A stretch of 64,000 nt of DNA from Treponema vincentii (lineage in GTDB: Bacteria; Spirochaetota; Spirochaetia; Treponematales; Treponemataceae). Shown here piece after piece: positions 7,927-17,344 of the stretch. Both the position numbers and the translations under genes were made by a program. How positions within the stretch are numbered: the stretch's first letter is position 1; the number at the start of each line of letters is the position of its first letter. The stretch is taken from the NCBI RefSeq assembly GCF_018336815.1, contig NZ_CP050497.1, positions 1,984,001-2,048,000 of the forward strand, read 5' to 3'. The notes beneath the pieces were generated by a model. That model saw only the letters and a program-made list of their open reading frames with translations. It had not been told where the DNA came from and searched no databases.

Positions 7927-8958
7927 CTATTGTCTCTCAAATCGAGAGATAAATGCAGTGAGGCCATTATATATTCCCTGTGCGCATTTTTGCAAGTAGG
8001 AAGGAGTATTCAACCGTTTCGCTTCTTCGGGGTTTGTTACAAAGCCCAGCTCGATGAGTACGCTCGGCATCTTCGCATTCCGCACGACAAACCATTCCTT
8101 TTCTTTTAAACCGCGGTTTTTGCTCTCCTTCCCGATCTGAGCTTCCAGTCCGTCCGAAATATTCTTTGCAATTAAAATACTTTCCGTAGAAAATTCTTCT
8201 TCAAGCATAGAGTTTAAAATATGGGCGATTTCTTTTGACGTAGTATTTTTATCGATTAAATCACGCCGATAGTCGGGAGGCAGATACCAAACCTCAAAAC
8301 CGTACGGTTTATTATTAAACGGAGACGCATTTGCATGAATTGAAATATATAGGATAGCTTCATTTTTTTTCAGTGGAACATTATTGGCCATCTCAATCCG
8401 CTCCGGCAATGTAGGATAGGTATCGCCCGAACGGGTAAGAAGGATTTTTTTATCGGGATAGGTTTTACGCAGCATTTCATATAACGAAAGCGAAACCGTT
8501 AACGCGATCTTCTTCTCGTAGACGGGGATAGTTTTACCGTTTTCGACATAAGAACCGGTCGTACCGGGATCTTTTCCGCCGTGACCGGGATCGATGAGGA
8601 TTGCGCCGACACGGAAAAACGAGCCGGTATCAAACTGCTTAAAAAAAGTCTCCAACTGCGTAAAGAGCGCTGCGGGGAGCTGCGGTTGAGCATTTGATTC
8701 CATTTGAGGAGCTTGAACGATTACCGTTTCACGGTAATCTAAAAACATCAGCGGCGTACCGATCCGGCACTGCGCCGTATGATCACCGACCGTAAACGTG
8801 ATTTCCTGCGAAAGCGGATCCCATGTGAGGTCGGCGCCGAGCGTTTTTGCCACATCAAGCGCCGATACGGTTTTCTCCGCAGCGAAAGCAGGAGCAATAC
8901 TCAATAAGAGGAAAACACCGGCAATAAAAAGTGCGCTGTTATGCCTTTTCGCAGTCAT
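7927..8958 (-). CDS. N-acetylmuramoyl-L-alanine amidase (Amidase_3)
   Basis: 343 residues from ATG 8958. That start puts the signal peptide (HNSALFIAGVFLLLSIAPAFA) at the N-terminus; the longer in-frame extension upstream lies inside the preceding gene. The mature protein begins with a small beta-rich domain (about 30-90) and then the zinc-dependent Amidase_3 fold: ILIDPGHGGKDPGTTG (zinc His), YEKKIALTVSL (zinc Glu), LYISIHANASPF (zinc His) and VLIELGFVTNPEEA (catalytic Glu). It cleaves the amide between MurNAc and the stem peptide in periplasmic peptidoglycan. It overlaps the restored 3' end of the ATP-grasp gene by 20 bases. Confidence 0.92.
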   Translation of the reverse strand: MTAKRHNSALFIAGVFLLLSIAPAFAAEKTVSALDVAKTLGADLTWDPLSQEITFTVGDHTAQCRIGTPLMFLDYRETVIVQAPQMESNAQPQLPAALFTQLETFFKQFDTGSFFRVGAILIDPGHGGKDPGTTGSYVENGKTIPVYEKKIALTVSLSLYEMLRKTYPDKKILLTRSGDTYPTLPERIEMANNVPLKKNEAILYISIHANASPFNNKPYGFEVWYLPPDYRRDLIDKNTTSKEIAHILNSMLEEEFSTESILIAKNISDGLEAQIGKESKNRGLKEKEWFVVRNAKMPSVLIELGFVTNPEEAKRLNTPSYLQKCAQGIYNGLTAFISRFERQ

Positions 8959-10868
8959 ACCAATAGAGTAATCCTTGTAGTCCGCCACGGATAAGCGCTT
9001 TCCAATATCCGTTCTTCCGCTGCATAGCCGATGAAATCGAAATACAACCAGACGCCGGAGCGGAGCCATCGGCTTCCGCCGGAGACACAACACTCACCGC
9101 AGAATTTTCCGCCGATTCGGAAGCGCACAATATTGAAGCAAGCCCCGGCTCTTCCGCAAGCGCTTGACACAGCAGTTCACGGAGCGACCTGCCTTGCAGA
9201 TCGCGAGCAGTACCTAACGCTGCAACTAAAAAGTCCGGCAGTACAAAGCCTTCTTTTTTCTTGGTAAACGGAATCCGCGAGTAACCGGTCGAAAAAAACA
9301 CTCGAATCTACAGAACAATCTGCGACACGTTGAAGTTTTCTATCCGCAGCGGGATCCGCGGTAAGCACATCTACGCTTATTCTTGCCACAGCAGAAGCCG
9401 CAGTAAGCGTATCCGCAGCTACCTCTGCCGCGGCACTAGCAAGCGGCTCCGTAAATTGCAAAAAATTCGGCGGAAAGGTCTGCTGTTCCGCCGGGAAGTG
9501 CAGCTCCGCCAAAAAAGCATCGGTTTCCGCAACATGGGGTTTAAGCCGCAGTACGATTTTACGGCAGGCTGTCTCGCTTGCCAGCACTGCTTCGCGACGG
9601 CTCGGCGCAGCGCTCAGTACATTGCCGCATTTTTCCACATTGTTCTGCGGGAACACCACCGTATCGCCTACTCCAACACGGGGAAATACATCTTTGATGA
9701 AGGGCGCTGCGCGTGCGGCTTCCAAGCCGCCGACGGCTGCAACCTGCCCGGGAATGGAAATCCATGCTCGCTCCGCAGACACAAACGGACAGTTTTGCTT
9801 GAGCGGGATAATGAAAGAATCCTTCCCGCAGGTGTGCAGCCGAGGCGAGCCGCCGAGCGCAAGGGTCAACGCTGCCGCCGTAATATCCAAACCGCAGCTG
9901 TAAGGAACCGTCCAGCCGGACATGTAACCGCCGGAAAGGCGGGCGGCGATCTCTCCGACAAAGGCCTTACCGCCACGCACCAGAATGTCGCCCTTCACTG
10001 CTCCGTCGGTTAAGCCGAGCGCGTGAACGCCGCGTTCAAACACCGCCATAACCTCATCGGCAATGTCTTGCGGGCAATCCGACGGAATCGTATGCCCCAT
10101 TTCGATAAAATACGGAGAAAAAAAGATATGCCGGTCGGCAAGCGCCGTTACGTACAGCCGCCCGTCGAAGACCAGCCCTTCAATCGAAAATTCGCTTCCC
10201 TCTATGTATTCTTCAACGATGACGCGCCCGCTCCGTGAATACCGCAATGCAGTCTCCGCAGCTTTCTGTAAGCCGGACATATCTTTGACGAGCGAGCATC
10301 CGCGGGCGCCCATATTATCGACGGGCTTTACCACCAGCGGGAAACGTCCGGCAAGTTCGCCGAGCCGCTGCTCAAGCGTATTTGCCGGAGCTGAACCCGC
10401 AACACTGTATCGGGAGTTTTCCGCTGCGGCAGCCGGAGCTGCAACACTTGAAGCAGTTTTCCCAGCCGCGAGATCGGCGGCGGTCAGCTCAATAAAAGCG
10501 GGAGACAGTACGCCGGCTTTACGGAAGCATTCGCGCATTCGTACCTTGTCCGTCGCATTGAGCGCTGCTTCGAGCGTGTGCCCGCACAAGCCGCAGGCAG
10601 CCGCGATAGCGGCAACTGCGGCTGAGAAATCCGTCGCGGCGGTAAACACCGCATCAAGTCCGCCGTTCTGCTGCAAATACCGCGCATAGTCGATAAGGCG
10701 CGCGGTATCTTTTAAGTCGATACATACGAACTCGTCAGCTTCCGTTGCGCACACCGCGGACGGATTTCCATCGGCTGCAACGACGGTGCAGCCGAGCGCA
10801 CGGGCAGCGCGTATCGCAACGCCCTGCATAAAGCCCGCACCGAGCATAAACACCCGTTTCTTAGTCAT
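8939..10868 (-). CDS. ATP-grasp carboxylate-amine ligase-like protein, interrupted by a T7 frameshift
   Basis: The first frame runs from ATG 10868 with a Rossmann-like start (MTKKRVFMLGAGFMQGVAI), then ATP-grasp motifs: VVKPVDNMGARGC (about 178-190), VIVEEYIEGSEFSIEG (about 215-230) and GDILVRGGKAFVGEIAARLSGGYMSG. As given it stops at 9177. At a seven-base homopolymer (9292-9298) the other frame continues with protein-like sequence (VLPDFLVAALGTARDLQGRSLRELLCQ) to a stop at 8939 that overlaps the amidase start. Removing one base gives 642 residues. The family ligates a carboxylate to an amine or thiol using ATP; the substrate is unknown. It overlaps the fusion gene by 8 bases. The C-terminal extension of about 240 residues is not recognised. 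Confidence 0.75.
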
Positions 10869-13596
10869 CTATCGCTCCCTGCTTTACCGCATAAATCTCC
10901 ATGCTGTCGCCCAACTTAAAGAGCTTACTCACCAACATCAATATATTCCAGCGGAAGCCGCCTTTTTTTATCTTGGCTGCATGGGGGAACCGCTCCGGAT
11001 GATGCCCGATGGACACAATCTTCTTTACAGTGAAACCGTATCGCTCCAGCTGTTTTTTTGCCTGCCTTCTATCCCAGATGGTATAGTGGTCGGTCGGACT
11101 TTGTGCAAAAAAGAGACGGCGATTCCACCGACCGGTAACGCCCGACAGCGCAGGCGTGGAAAAAGCAAAAATGCCACCTCCAATCAAAAGATCGAAAACC
11201 TTTTGTAGCACCGAATTCAAATCTTGAAAATGCTCAATAACAAACCACATTGTAACGGCAGAAAAACCGCCTGATTCAAGCGGAATACTGAGCGACTGGT
11301 TATGCTGTTCGGTAAATGTTTTTTCAACCGTAAAAGGAAACCGTGCCGGAAGTACCGGAAAAGGCGCCTGACAAGCAGGAAGCTGGAGCATCTTACAAAC
11401 ATAGTGCACAGCCTCCGCCGAAATATCGGTACCGACGGGATTCCAACCGGACTCCTTTGCAGCCGCAAGGAAGGGGCCATAAGCGCAGCCCACATCGAGA
11501 ATCCGTTTCGTCCCGTGATGTAGGCCTTCAAAAAGCGATTCTTCCTTGCCGCCATTAAAGACCTTCGCATAGATTGCATTAATGATCGACATCCGCCGTA
11601 AGCCCTGCCGTTTAATCGATTCAAAGTCTTCCAGATAGGTCTTACCGTACTGAGCTTGATATTCTTCAAAAAAATATTGTTCGCCGTACTCTTTTTTTTC
11701 TGCGGCGATAAACGACGGATAGTACATCCCGCAAACGGGACAGCGCGAAACGGTTTTATTCTCCGCCCGACCTTCGGGTGGGAGCGGAGACTGCTCGTCG
11801 CAGAGCGGGCAGCGGTGCGCGGTTGCCATAGAAAGCTTCAAGATAAAATCGGCAAGGCTTTTTTCTTTTGACTGAGGTGTAACAATCGATGGAATACCGA
11901 TACCTGCCTTGAACAATGCTTTAATATCCTGAACGACCGGTATGCCGACGGGCATCGTTGAGAATCCCGCATTGAGTCCCAGTCGATAATGATAGTCAGT
12001 CGGAGAAACGAGGATAACGGCACAGCCTGCAGCGAGCGCTTCAAAGGCGGTAAAGCCGTAGTGCGTTACAATGATGTCCCATTCGCAGAGCCTGTTCCTC
12101 AAGTTTTCCAAATAGGGATACACATAGAGATTCACCTTCTTCTGGGAATATTTTTTTTCATTAGGCTCAACGACGGAAACTTCAGCGCCGAGTTCGGCGA
12201 ACATATAAGCAAGCGGAAGCCCCATGTGAGCAGCATCTTCTCCGCCGCAGACAATCAAGAGCTTTGCATTTTCAATGGGGAAAAAATATTTCCCGTTCTT
12301 TTCGTATTTTTTTAAAGCGCCGTCCCGCTTCCGCTTTTGCGGCAGTGCAATAAAGCTCACTTCGGTAATATTTGAGCGAAGCGCTTCGCCCGCTGCGGAG
12401 TGATCAGGAGCACGTGCAGCATGATCTATCGTATGTTCGGAGCGATCGACAGTACGGTTCGATACAGTATGCGAGGAATTTGAAGTCTTCGGCGCATCCG
12501 GCGAAGACTTCGGCGCCGATACGTCAGTCAAGTCAATGGAATACGGCAATGTAGGAAGAATATCGATCAGATAGTCGGCATATGCTCTCCCCTCCCCGCC
12601 TTCATCCAAGGCAACGACCGGCGCAATTTTTTTAAGCTGGCGCACTTCTTCCGCCTGCGTTCTAAAATTATCGAGGATAAACACACACGCTTGTTCGGGA
12701 ATTTCATTGACGGTTTCAATACACCCCGCCTTCTTAATGATATCCTGCACAAACGGAGGCTGAAATGAATCGCTGAGATACAACACGGAGCGCAGCTGAG
12801 GGGAGAGTTCTTGCATCAACGTGCAGGCACGGCGGAGATGCCCCGTCCCCTGCCCTTCCCGTACCGACGGAACGAAAACGGCAATTCGGCCGGCGTAACG
12901 GCACGCCTTCATCACTGCGGAAGAAGACGGAGGCATTGCGGTCTTTTCTCGCTGCAGATACTGCATCATCAATTCCGCGCGGTCAAAATCCTCTTGCGTA
13001 TCTACCGTTGTCCGCAGATGCGGTGCATACCATTGCAGCGGGGCGGTTTCCTTTACACAGATAAAAGTATCGGTATGCCGATAGAGGGCGGGACCGACGT
13101 GTTCATGATCATACGCATCATCGGTGAGCCGCTCTGCAGTAAGCAAGCTCTTTGCCTTTAAAATTTCGACACCGCTGCCGTGCGGAAGACCGGTATAGGT
13201 AAAGTAATCAGGCTCTCCCAGTTCCACAAAACGCTTAACGGAGGCTTCGGCGGCTTCGGTAAATAAAAAAGGATTATCACCCGTTGCACGGATAACCGTC
13301 GTAATGGGACGAAGCGAAGTTTCAAACTGCTTTACGACCGAACAAAAACGGCCGAGTACATCGGATTCCGAACCGCTGATGAGGGTATAATGAAATTGCT
13401 CTGCAAGCGAGGTAAACTCGGCAGCCGAAGCGTGATCGCAGGCAAGGATGTACCGCTCCGCAGGAATCTCCCGCATTGCTGCAAGCGTATAGCCAAGCAG
13501 CGGCTTACCGCAAAGATTCAAAAGCGCCTTGCGCGGCAGCCGTGAAGAATTAAGGCGTGCTTGTACGACAACGGCAACGCCTGAATAAACGCTCAT
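10861..13596 (-). CDS. Three-domain fusion: SpsF-type cytidylyltransferase, SpsG/PseG-like domain, SAM methyltransferase
   Basis: About 911 residues. Domain 1 (about 5-230) is SpsF/CMP-sugar cytidylyltransferase-like, with VVVQARLNSSRLPRKAL, GSESDVLGRF and VIRATGDNPF. Domain 2 (about 245-600) resembles PseG/SpsG, with the GTGHLRR catalytic loop and a glycosyltransferase-B-like VTHYGFTAFEALAAG. It is broken by a Ser/Thr/His-rich insert near residues 360-410. Domain 3 starts with a zinc ribbon (CPLC...CPVCG) and ends in a class I methyltransferase (ILDVGCAYGPFLAAA). ATG 13596 overlaps the upstream stop as ATGA and has a GGGAG ribosome site; an in-frame TTG at 13611 is less likely. It probably activates and modifies an unusual sugar for envelope or flagellar glycan. 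The pathway is inferred. Confidence 0.82.
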   Translation of the reverse strand: MSVYSGVAVVVQARLNSSRLPRKALLNLCGKPLLGYTLAAMREIPAERYILACDHASAAEFTSLAEQFHYTLISGSESDVLGRFCSVVKQFETSLRPITTVIRATGDNPFLFTEAAEASVKRFVELGEPDYFTYTGLPHGSGVEILKAKSLLTAERLTDDAYDHEHVGPALYRHTDTFICVKETAPLQWYAPHLRTTVDTQEDFDRAELMMQYLQREKTAMPPSSSAVMKACRYAGRIAVFVPSVREGQGTGHLRRACTLMQELSPQLRSVLYLSDSFQPPFVQDIIKKAGCIETVNEIPEQACVFILDNFRTQAEEVRQLKKIAPVVALDEGGEGRAYADYLIDILPTLPYSIDLTDVSAPKSSPDAPKTSNSSHTVSNRTVDRSEHTIDHAARAPDHSAAGEALRSNITEVSFIALPQKRKRDGALKKYEKNGKYFFPIENAKLLIVCGGEDAAHMGLPLAYMFAELGAEVSVVEPNEKKYSQKKVNLYVYPYLENLRNRLCEWDIIVTHYGFTAFEALAAGCAVILVSPTDYHYRLGLNAGFSTMPVGIPVVQDIKALFKAGIGIPSIVTPQSKEKSLADFILKLSMATAHRCPLCDEQSPLPPEGRAENKTVSRCPVCGMYYPSFIAAEKKEYGEQYFFEEYQAQYGKTYLEDFESIKRQGLRRMSIINAIYAKVFNGGKEESLFEGLHHGTKRILDVGCAYGPFLAAAKESGWNPVGTDISAEAVHYVCKMLQLPACQAPFPVLPARFPFTVEKTFTEQHNQSLSIPLESGGFSAVTMWFVIEHFQDLNSVLQKVFDLLIGGGIFAFSTPALSGVTGRWNRRLFFAQSPTDHYTIWDRRQAKKQLERYGFTVKKIVSIGHHPERFPHAAKIKKGGFRWNILMLVSKLFKLGDSMEIYAVKQGAIDD

Positions 13597-14567
13597 ATAA
13601 AAGGCTCCCAATGCTCTATTAATGCACGGGCGGTGGTTGTAAACCGGTTTTTATTCAGTTCAGTCCACCGCCGTACGGCAGAAAAATGCTGCCATGCATG
13701 CAGCGGGTTTAAACCGGAGTTATGCAGATAGCTCCAGAATAACTTAAAAGGAATAGCCGCCGTGCCGCCCGTCAGCTCCGGCGCAAGATTCTTGAGATAA
13801 AACTGCCGGTACGAGGCATCGGTAGAAATATTTTCAGGCGCCGGTTCTCCTTCATAGTGAATCCTGAACGAAGTAAATATCCGGATCGACTCCCCCCAGA
13901 GGTGAGCGCGAAAGCCGAGATCAAGATTTTGCCAATAAGGATTCTGAATGGTATAATCAAAACCGCCGAGCTGCATACACTTATTTCTACTATAAATTCC
14001 CATAAAATCATAGGGATAGATAGTGGCTGTCTTATTTTTGATGCAGGGGAATTGTTCGGTCGAAAATCGGTTCCCGCTCAGACTGGGAACCATCTGATTG
14101 GGAACCGCTTCTCCCCGCACATTCGCCAGCACGGGCGCCGCGCAAAACAAATGTTCTTGTTTAATCTTTTCAAGTACCCGTTCGGTAAAACTCCCCGGCG
14201 GAATGTGCGTATCATTCCATATCACCATAATATACGGGGCAACTGTTTCTGCAAAACCGATATTGATCATCTCCCCGACGGTGAGCTTTTCTTGCGGGAA
14301 TAAAAATCGTACGTGCGGAAATTTCGCGGTTAAGGTTTCCATATCGCCGGCATCGGGGCTTGACTCTATCGAAATAACGGATGTAAATCCTTCCGCTAAC
14401 AGCTGTTCAAAAAAGAAAGGACGATAATACTTTCTACCCCGGTTCAAGACAATAACGCAGAAATCTTCCGACTTGTTCTGCCCCCGATACTGTATACCGC
14501 CGATAATAGTATGTGAAACTTTCCGCTCGTTAAAAGTTGTAGGTATAATATTCGTCACAATGTTCAC
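13593..14567 (-). CDS. Glycosyltransferase (GT-A / family 2-like)
   Basis: About 324 residues. GT-A features are visible: a Rossmann-type opening (DFCVIVLNRGRKYYRPFFFEQLL), ISIESSPDAGDM, and an aspartate motif in VIWNDTHIPPGSF. An acceptor-side region follows (PYDFMGIYSRNKCMQLGGFDYTIQNPYWQNLDLGFR). No membrane helix is present. The frame is open further upstream to 14708, but that part lies inside the spiro-SPASM gene, so I prefer a GTG near 14567 or 14558 after a G-rich stretch; the exact start is uncertain. The stop overlaps the fusion gene as ATGA. It should transfer the sugar prepared by its neighbours. Confidence 0.72.
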   Translation of the reverse strand: MNIVTNIIPTTFNERKVSHTIIGGIQYRGQNKSEDFCVIVLNRGRKYYRPFFFEQLLAEGFTSVISIESSPDAGDMETLTAKFPHVRFLFPQEKLTVGEMINIGFAETVAPYIMVIWNDTHIPPGSFTERVLEKIKQEHLFCAAPVLANVRGEAVPNQMVPSLSGNRFSTEQFPCIKNKTATIYPYDFMGIYSRNKCMQLGGFDYTIQNPYWQNLDLGFRAHLWGESIRIFTSFRIHYEGEPAPENISTDASYRQFYLKNLAPELTGGTAAIPFKLFWSYLHNSGLNPLHAWQHFSAVRRWTELNKNRFTTTARALIEHWEPFI

Positions 14568-16125
14568 ACACCCCCTTATAGCAGGATTGTATCTGCTCAC
14601 GGTAAAACACCTGTCCGTTTTCCCAAATCGTTTCGAGCGGCATCGTAAAGGCATTGCCGAGGACAACCGACCGATTGACATCTTCTTTACAGAGCGGAAC
14701 GGTTCCATCCGTGCAAATAGACATATCCCGCTTGAGGTGCCAACAGGGATGCCGCTTTAACGGAGAAATGTCGGCAGGGCGGCGGTCGGGAAGAGTCCCG
14801 CAGAGGTGATCGTATTTTTGGATAAGCGGCTTTGCTTCCCGTTTTTCCCATAACCGGTAAAAGGACTCCAATTCCGCTTCATTTTCATTCATACGCGTCA
14901 TCTGCACCCACACCGCTTTGGGAAAAACTTTTGCTAATTGATCCGCAAAAGTTACGGCCTGCTTCAAATAACGTTCGGCATCCTCATCGGAAAGCTGATG
15001 AACTGCACCGTATGTTTTTGACCCCGCCGCATCGATATCGATAATCCAGTAAATCGGCAAGCGCCCGCCATCCCTCGGCGGCACATCCCTGCAAAGTTGA
15101 GCGAGTTGCTCAAAATATTCAAAATTATATGCCGTTTTGTCCGCAATGCCGCTCGTTTCTATCAATATCGAAAGGTTTTGATGATTCAGTATCAGCGCTA
15201 CAAGTGTTGCAAAACGAGGATACAGGAGCGGCTCCCCGTAGAGCGACAGCGAAATTACTGCGCTTTCGGAAAATGAGGCAACCGCATCGATGAGCTGAGC
15301 GGCGGCTTCAAAATCCATATAGCAAGAATCATCAAAGTTTTTAGGGAACAGATTCGGACGATAAATAGAATGTAAAGGATGATAAGCGACTATCTCCATA
15401 CCGTAATAGGCAGGCAGCGGCCGCAGGAACTCTTGCCGCTCGGCGATATATGCGGCATAATTTTCCGCTGTGATGCCGATAAACTGCCGACACAAGAGCC
15501 ATGAAGCCTTGGTATCGGTATAAAAAGCGAGCCTGAGGTACCGCACATCATCAGGCGCAATCATCGTTTCCAAGTCGTAAGAGTTTATGTCTTTTTTAAT
15601 AGTATCAAACAGAAAAGAACGGCTGAGCGGTACCTCCGCTGCAAAAGGAAGCGCCGCTAATATGGGGACAAGCCCCGCTGCAACGATTTGCGGAAGCAGC
15701 CCCTCAGGATACCCATCGGCAAAGCTGTATTCCGCCTTATAGGTACAATGCTGACCATAAAGCTGTGCCGCCCCCGCATTGTCTAAAAACGGAGCGTCCG
15801 CCCACGCAATAAAGATATGATCTGCTTCCGCTGCAAAAGGCGTAAGCGCCTTAAAAAAGGCGGCAGCGGTATTCTCTGCAACCGGAACAACCTGCACCGG
15901 CGGTAGGGCGGAAGGCTGAACATCATCGCAGTATTTTTGAATTGCAGCGCATTGCGCTGCTGCTGCGGTTATAATAGTACCCGCGTAATCGGGGAAACGG
16001 CTTGTACGCTCCAGTGCGGAAGCAAGGGCGGCACCTCCGCCTTGGGTAAGCGGCCGCAAAGCATAATCGGAAATACCGTTTGCAGCCAGCACAACAAAAG
16101 ATTTCATACTCTCCAATATCGGCAT
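14530..16125 (-). CDS. Spiro-SPASM protein (spirochaete-specific, radical-SAM-like)
   Basis: 531 residues. The first 230 or so look like a nucleotidyltransferase fold (FVVLAANGISDYALRPL, IFIAWADAPFLDN). The middle has radical-SAM barrel character (AVISLSLYGEPLLYPRF, LSILIETSG, IYWIIDID). The C-terminus is a SPASM iron-sulphur domain: Cys in HPCWHLKRDMSICTDGTVPLC, then SCYKGVCEHC. The expected CxxxCxxC cluster of an active radical-SAM enzyme is missing where it should precede the barrel; only one Cys (FDDSCYMDF) is there. A second possible start is ATG 16107 behind GGAGAG. It lies between a GerMN gene and a glycosyltransferase, which it overlaps. Confidence 0.8.
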   Translation of the reverse strand: MPILESMKSFVVLAANGISDYALRPLTQGGGAALASALERTSRFPDYAGTIITAAAAQCAAIQKYCDDVQPSALPPVQVVPVAENTAAAFFKALTPFAAEADHIFIAWADAPFLDNAGAAQLYGQHCTYKAEYSFADGYPEGLLPQIVAAGLVPILAALPFAAEVPLSRSFLFDTIKKDINSYDLETMIAPDDVRYLRLAFYTDTKASWLLCRQFIGITAENYAAYIAERQEFLRPLPAYYGMEIVAYHPLHSIYRPNLFPKNFDDSCYMDFEAAAQLIDAVASFSESAVISLSLYGEPLLYPRFATLVALILNHQNLSILIETSGIADKTAYNFEYFEQLAQLCRDVPPRDGGRLPIYWIIDIDAAGSKTYGAVHQLSDEDAERYLKQAVTFADQLAKVFPKAVWVQMTRMNENEAELESFYRLWEKREAKPLIQKYDHLCGTLPDRRPADISPLKRHPCWHLKRDMSICTDGTVPLCKEDVNRSVVLGNAFTMPLETIWENGQVFYREQIQSCYKGVCEHCDEYYTYNF

Positions 16126-16194
16126 AAAAGCATCTTCGGTAAACCGCAGGGCATCCTCAAAGCTCCGGTTTTTAAAAGATGCACGGGATTCAAG

Positions 16195-17214
16195 TTAGAA
16201 AGAAGCACGCGAAAGCGGCGAGCCGATCCACACGCCCTCTGCGCCAAGATATTCCTTTTTTTGCCCTTCGATAAGGAACTGCACCGATTTCACAGTCGAA
16301 AACTCCGTTGCCGTGAATACTACCTGCAAAAGCTGCGCTAAGGCGCCATCAATACCATATTGGTTAAACTGAAATTCCTCGCTCACATTGATAAAGGCGA
16401 CACCGTCCTTTACCCATGCGGAACGGAGCTTGGTGTCGGGCGGAATAAGCGTCCGTACTCCTTGTTTTAACTCAGCCACGGTAGGAGCGGCAAAAAGAGC
16501 TTCGAGCGCATCACTCATCGGTGCATCTGATTTAGGCAGTAAACGGGTCGCACTTTTGGGAATGAGTTTCCCGTCCGCATCTACCCGTACCCAATAGATA
16601 ACCGCTTTTCGTACCGCTGCCGGTTGACTTTTAGCGGTATCCGGTTTTGCCGACGTAGCTGCCTGAGGTTTCTGTGCTGATGAAGGAGCGGGTTGCGGCT
16701 GTTGCGCAGTTGCAGCAGTATTGCGCTGCGAAGTCCGTTCATCAGCCGGTTTTGACGTTGTCGGACTCGGTGCAGCTGTTTGCCCGTCTCTTTGTTGCGG
16801 ATTAACCCTGCTATTATTTTCAGACTGAGGTTTCTTTATTTGCTCATTAGTGCGCGTATTGGAAGCTGCGGACTTTGCCGGTACAGCAGGCCGCTTATCA
16901 ACAGATTGCTGCTCGGCACTTTGCTGCGGTTTAGCCGGTTCGGTCTTTACATTCGGCTCAGGCTCTTTACTGCCGTCACCCGTTACCGACACGCCATCCA
17001 CACTATCTTCTTTAGATTGAATTTCGGGCAGTGCCTGTGGAGCTTCTTGCAGTTGTTCAGTTTTGTCTTTTAAGAATATACTCTTTGCATTCGTTTTCTC
17101 TAAAACAAAAGAAATCGTGTCTTTATTCAAGAAAAAAAGCACGGCAATCAATAAAATAAATACAATCCAAAAAAGACAGCCGAACGATATTTTTCTTTTT
17201 TTACGTTTTGCCAT
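16195..17214 (-). CDS. GerMN-domain membrane protein with long low-complexity linker
   Basis: 339 residues from ATG 17214, chosen because it places a basic stretch (MAKRKKRK) directly before the single membrane helix (CLFWIVFILLIAVLFFL). Residues 50-205 are Pro/Gln/Ala/Ser/Lys-rich and disordered, a likely wall-spanning linker. The C-terminal 130 residues are a GerMN domain (KAVIYWVRVDADGKLIP, MSDALEALFAAPTVAEL, AWVKDGVAFINVSEEF). The topology suggests a bitopic inner-membrane protein reaching into the periplasm. It heads the envelope-glycan cluster; its stop is 69 bases before the spiro-SPASM ATG and in the same frame. Confidence 0.75.
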   Translation of the reverse strand: MAKRKKRKISFGCLFWIVFILLIAVLFFLNKDTISFVLEKTNAKSIFLKDKTEQLQEAPQALPEIQSKEDSVDGVSVTGDGSKEPEPNVKTEPAKPQQSAEQQSVDKRPAVPAKSAASNTRTNEQIKKPQSENNSRVNPQQRDGQTAAPSPTTSKPADERTSQRNTAATAQQPQPAPSSAQKPQAATSAKPDTAKSQPAAVRKAVIYWVRVDADGKLIPKSATRLLPKSDAPMSDALEALFAAPTVAELKQGVRTLIPPDTKLRSAWVKDGVAFINVSEEFQFNQYGIDGALAQLLQVVFTATEFSTVKSVQFLIEGQKKEYLGAEGVWIGSPLSRASF

Positions 17215-17344
17215 ACGGTATATCATACGATACTTTATAGACCGTATGCAAGTAGGTAAAAGCAAGGTAAAAGCAAGAGATAAAGTTTTGACAATTTTCC
17301 GATAAACGATTGAGCATAACGGGTATTCAACCGAAAATAAAAAT

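Noticed and set aside
9177-9291. C-terminal tail of the ATP-grasp frame ending at 9177
   Set aside because: After the T7 run this frame is Cys/Ser/Arg-rich and unlike protein, while the alternative frame is coherent and its stop overlaps the amidase start.
17288-17320. Promoter for the pseudo-receiver regulator (TTGACA at 17288)
   Set aside because: A good -35 hexamer exists but no acceptable -10 lies 16 to 18 bases downstream.
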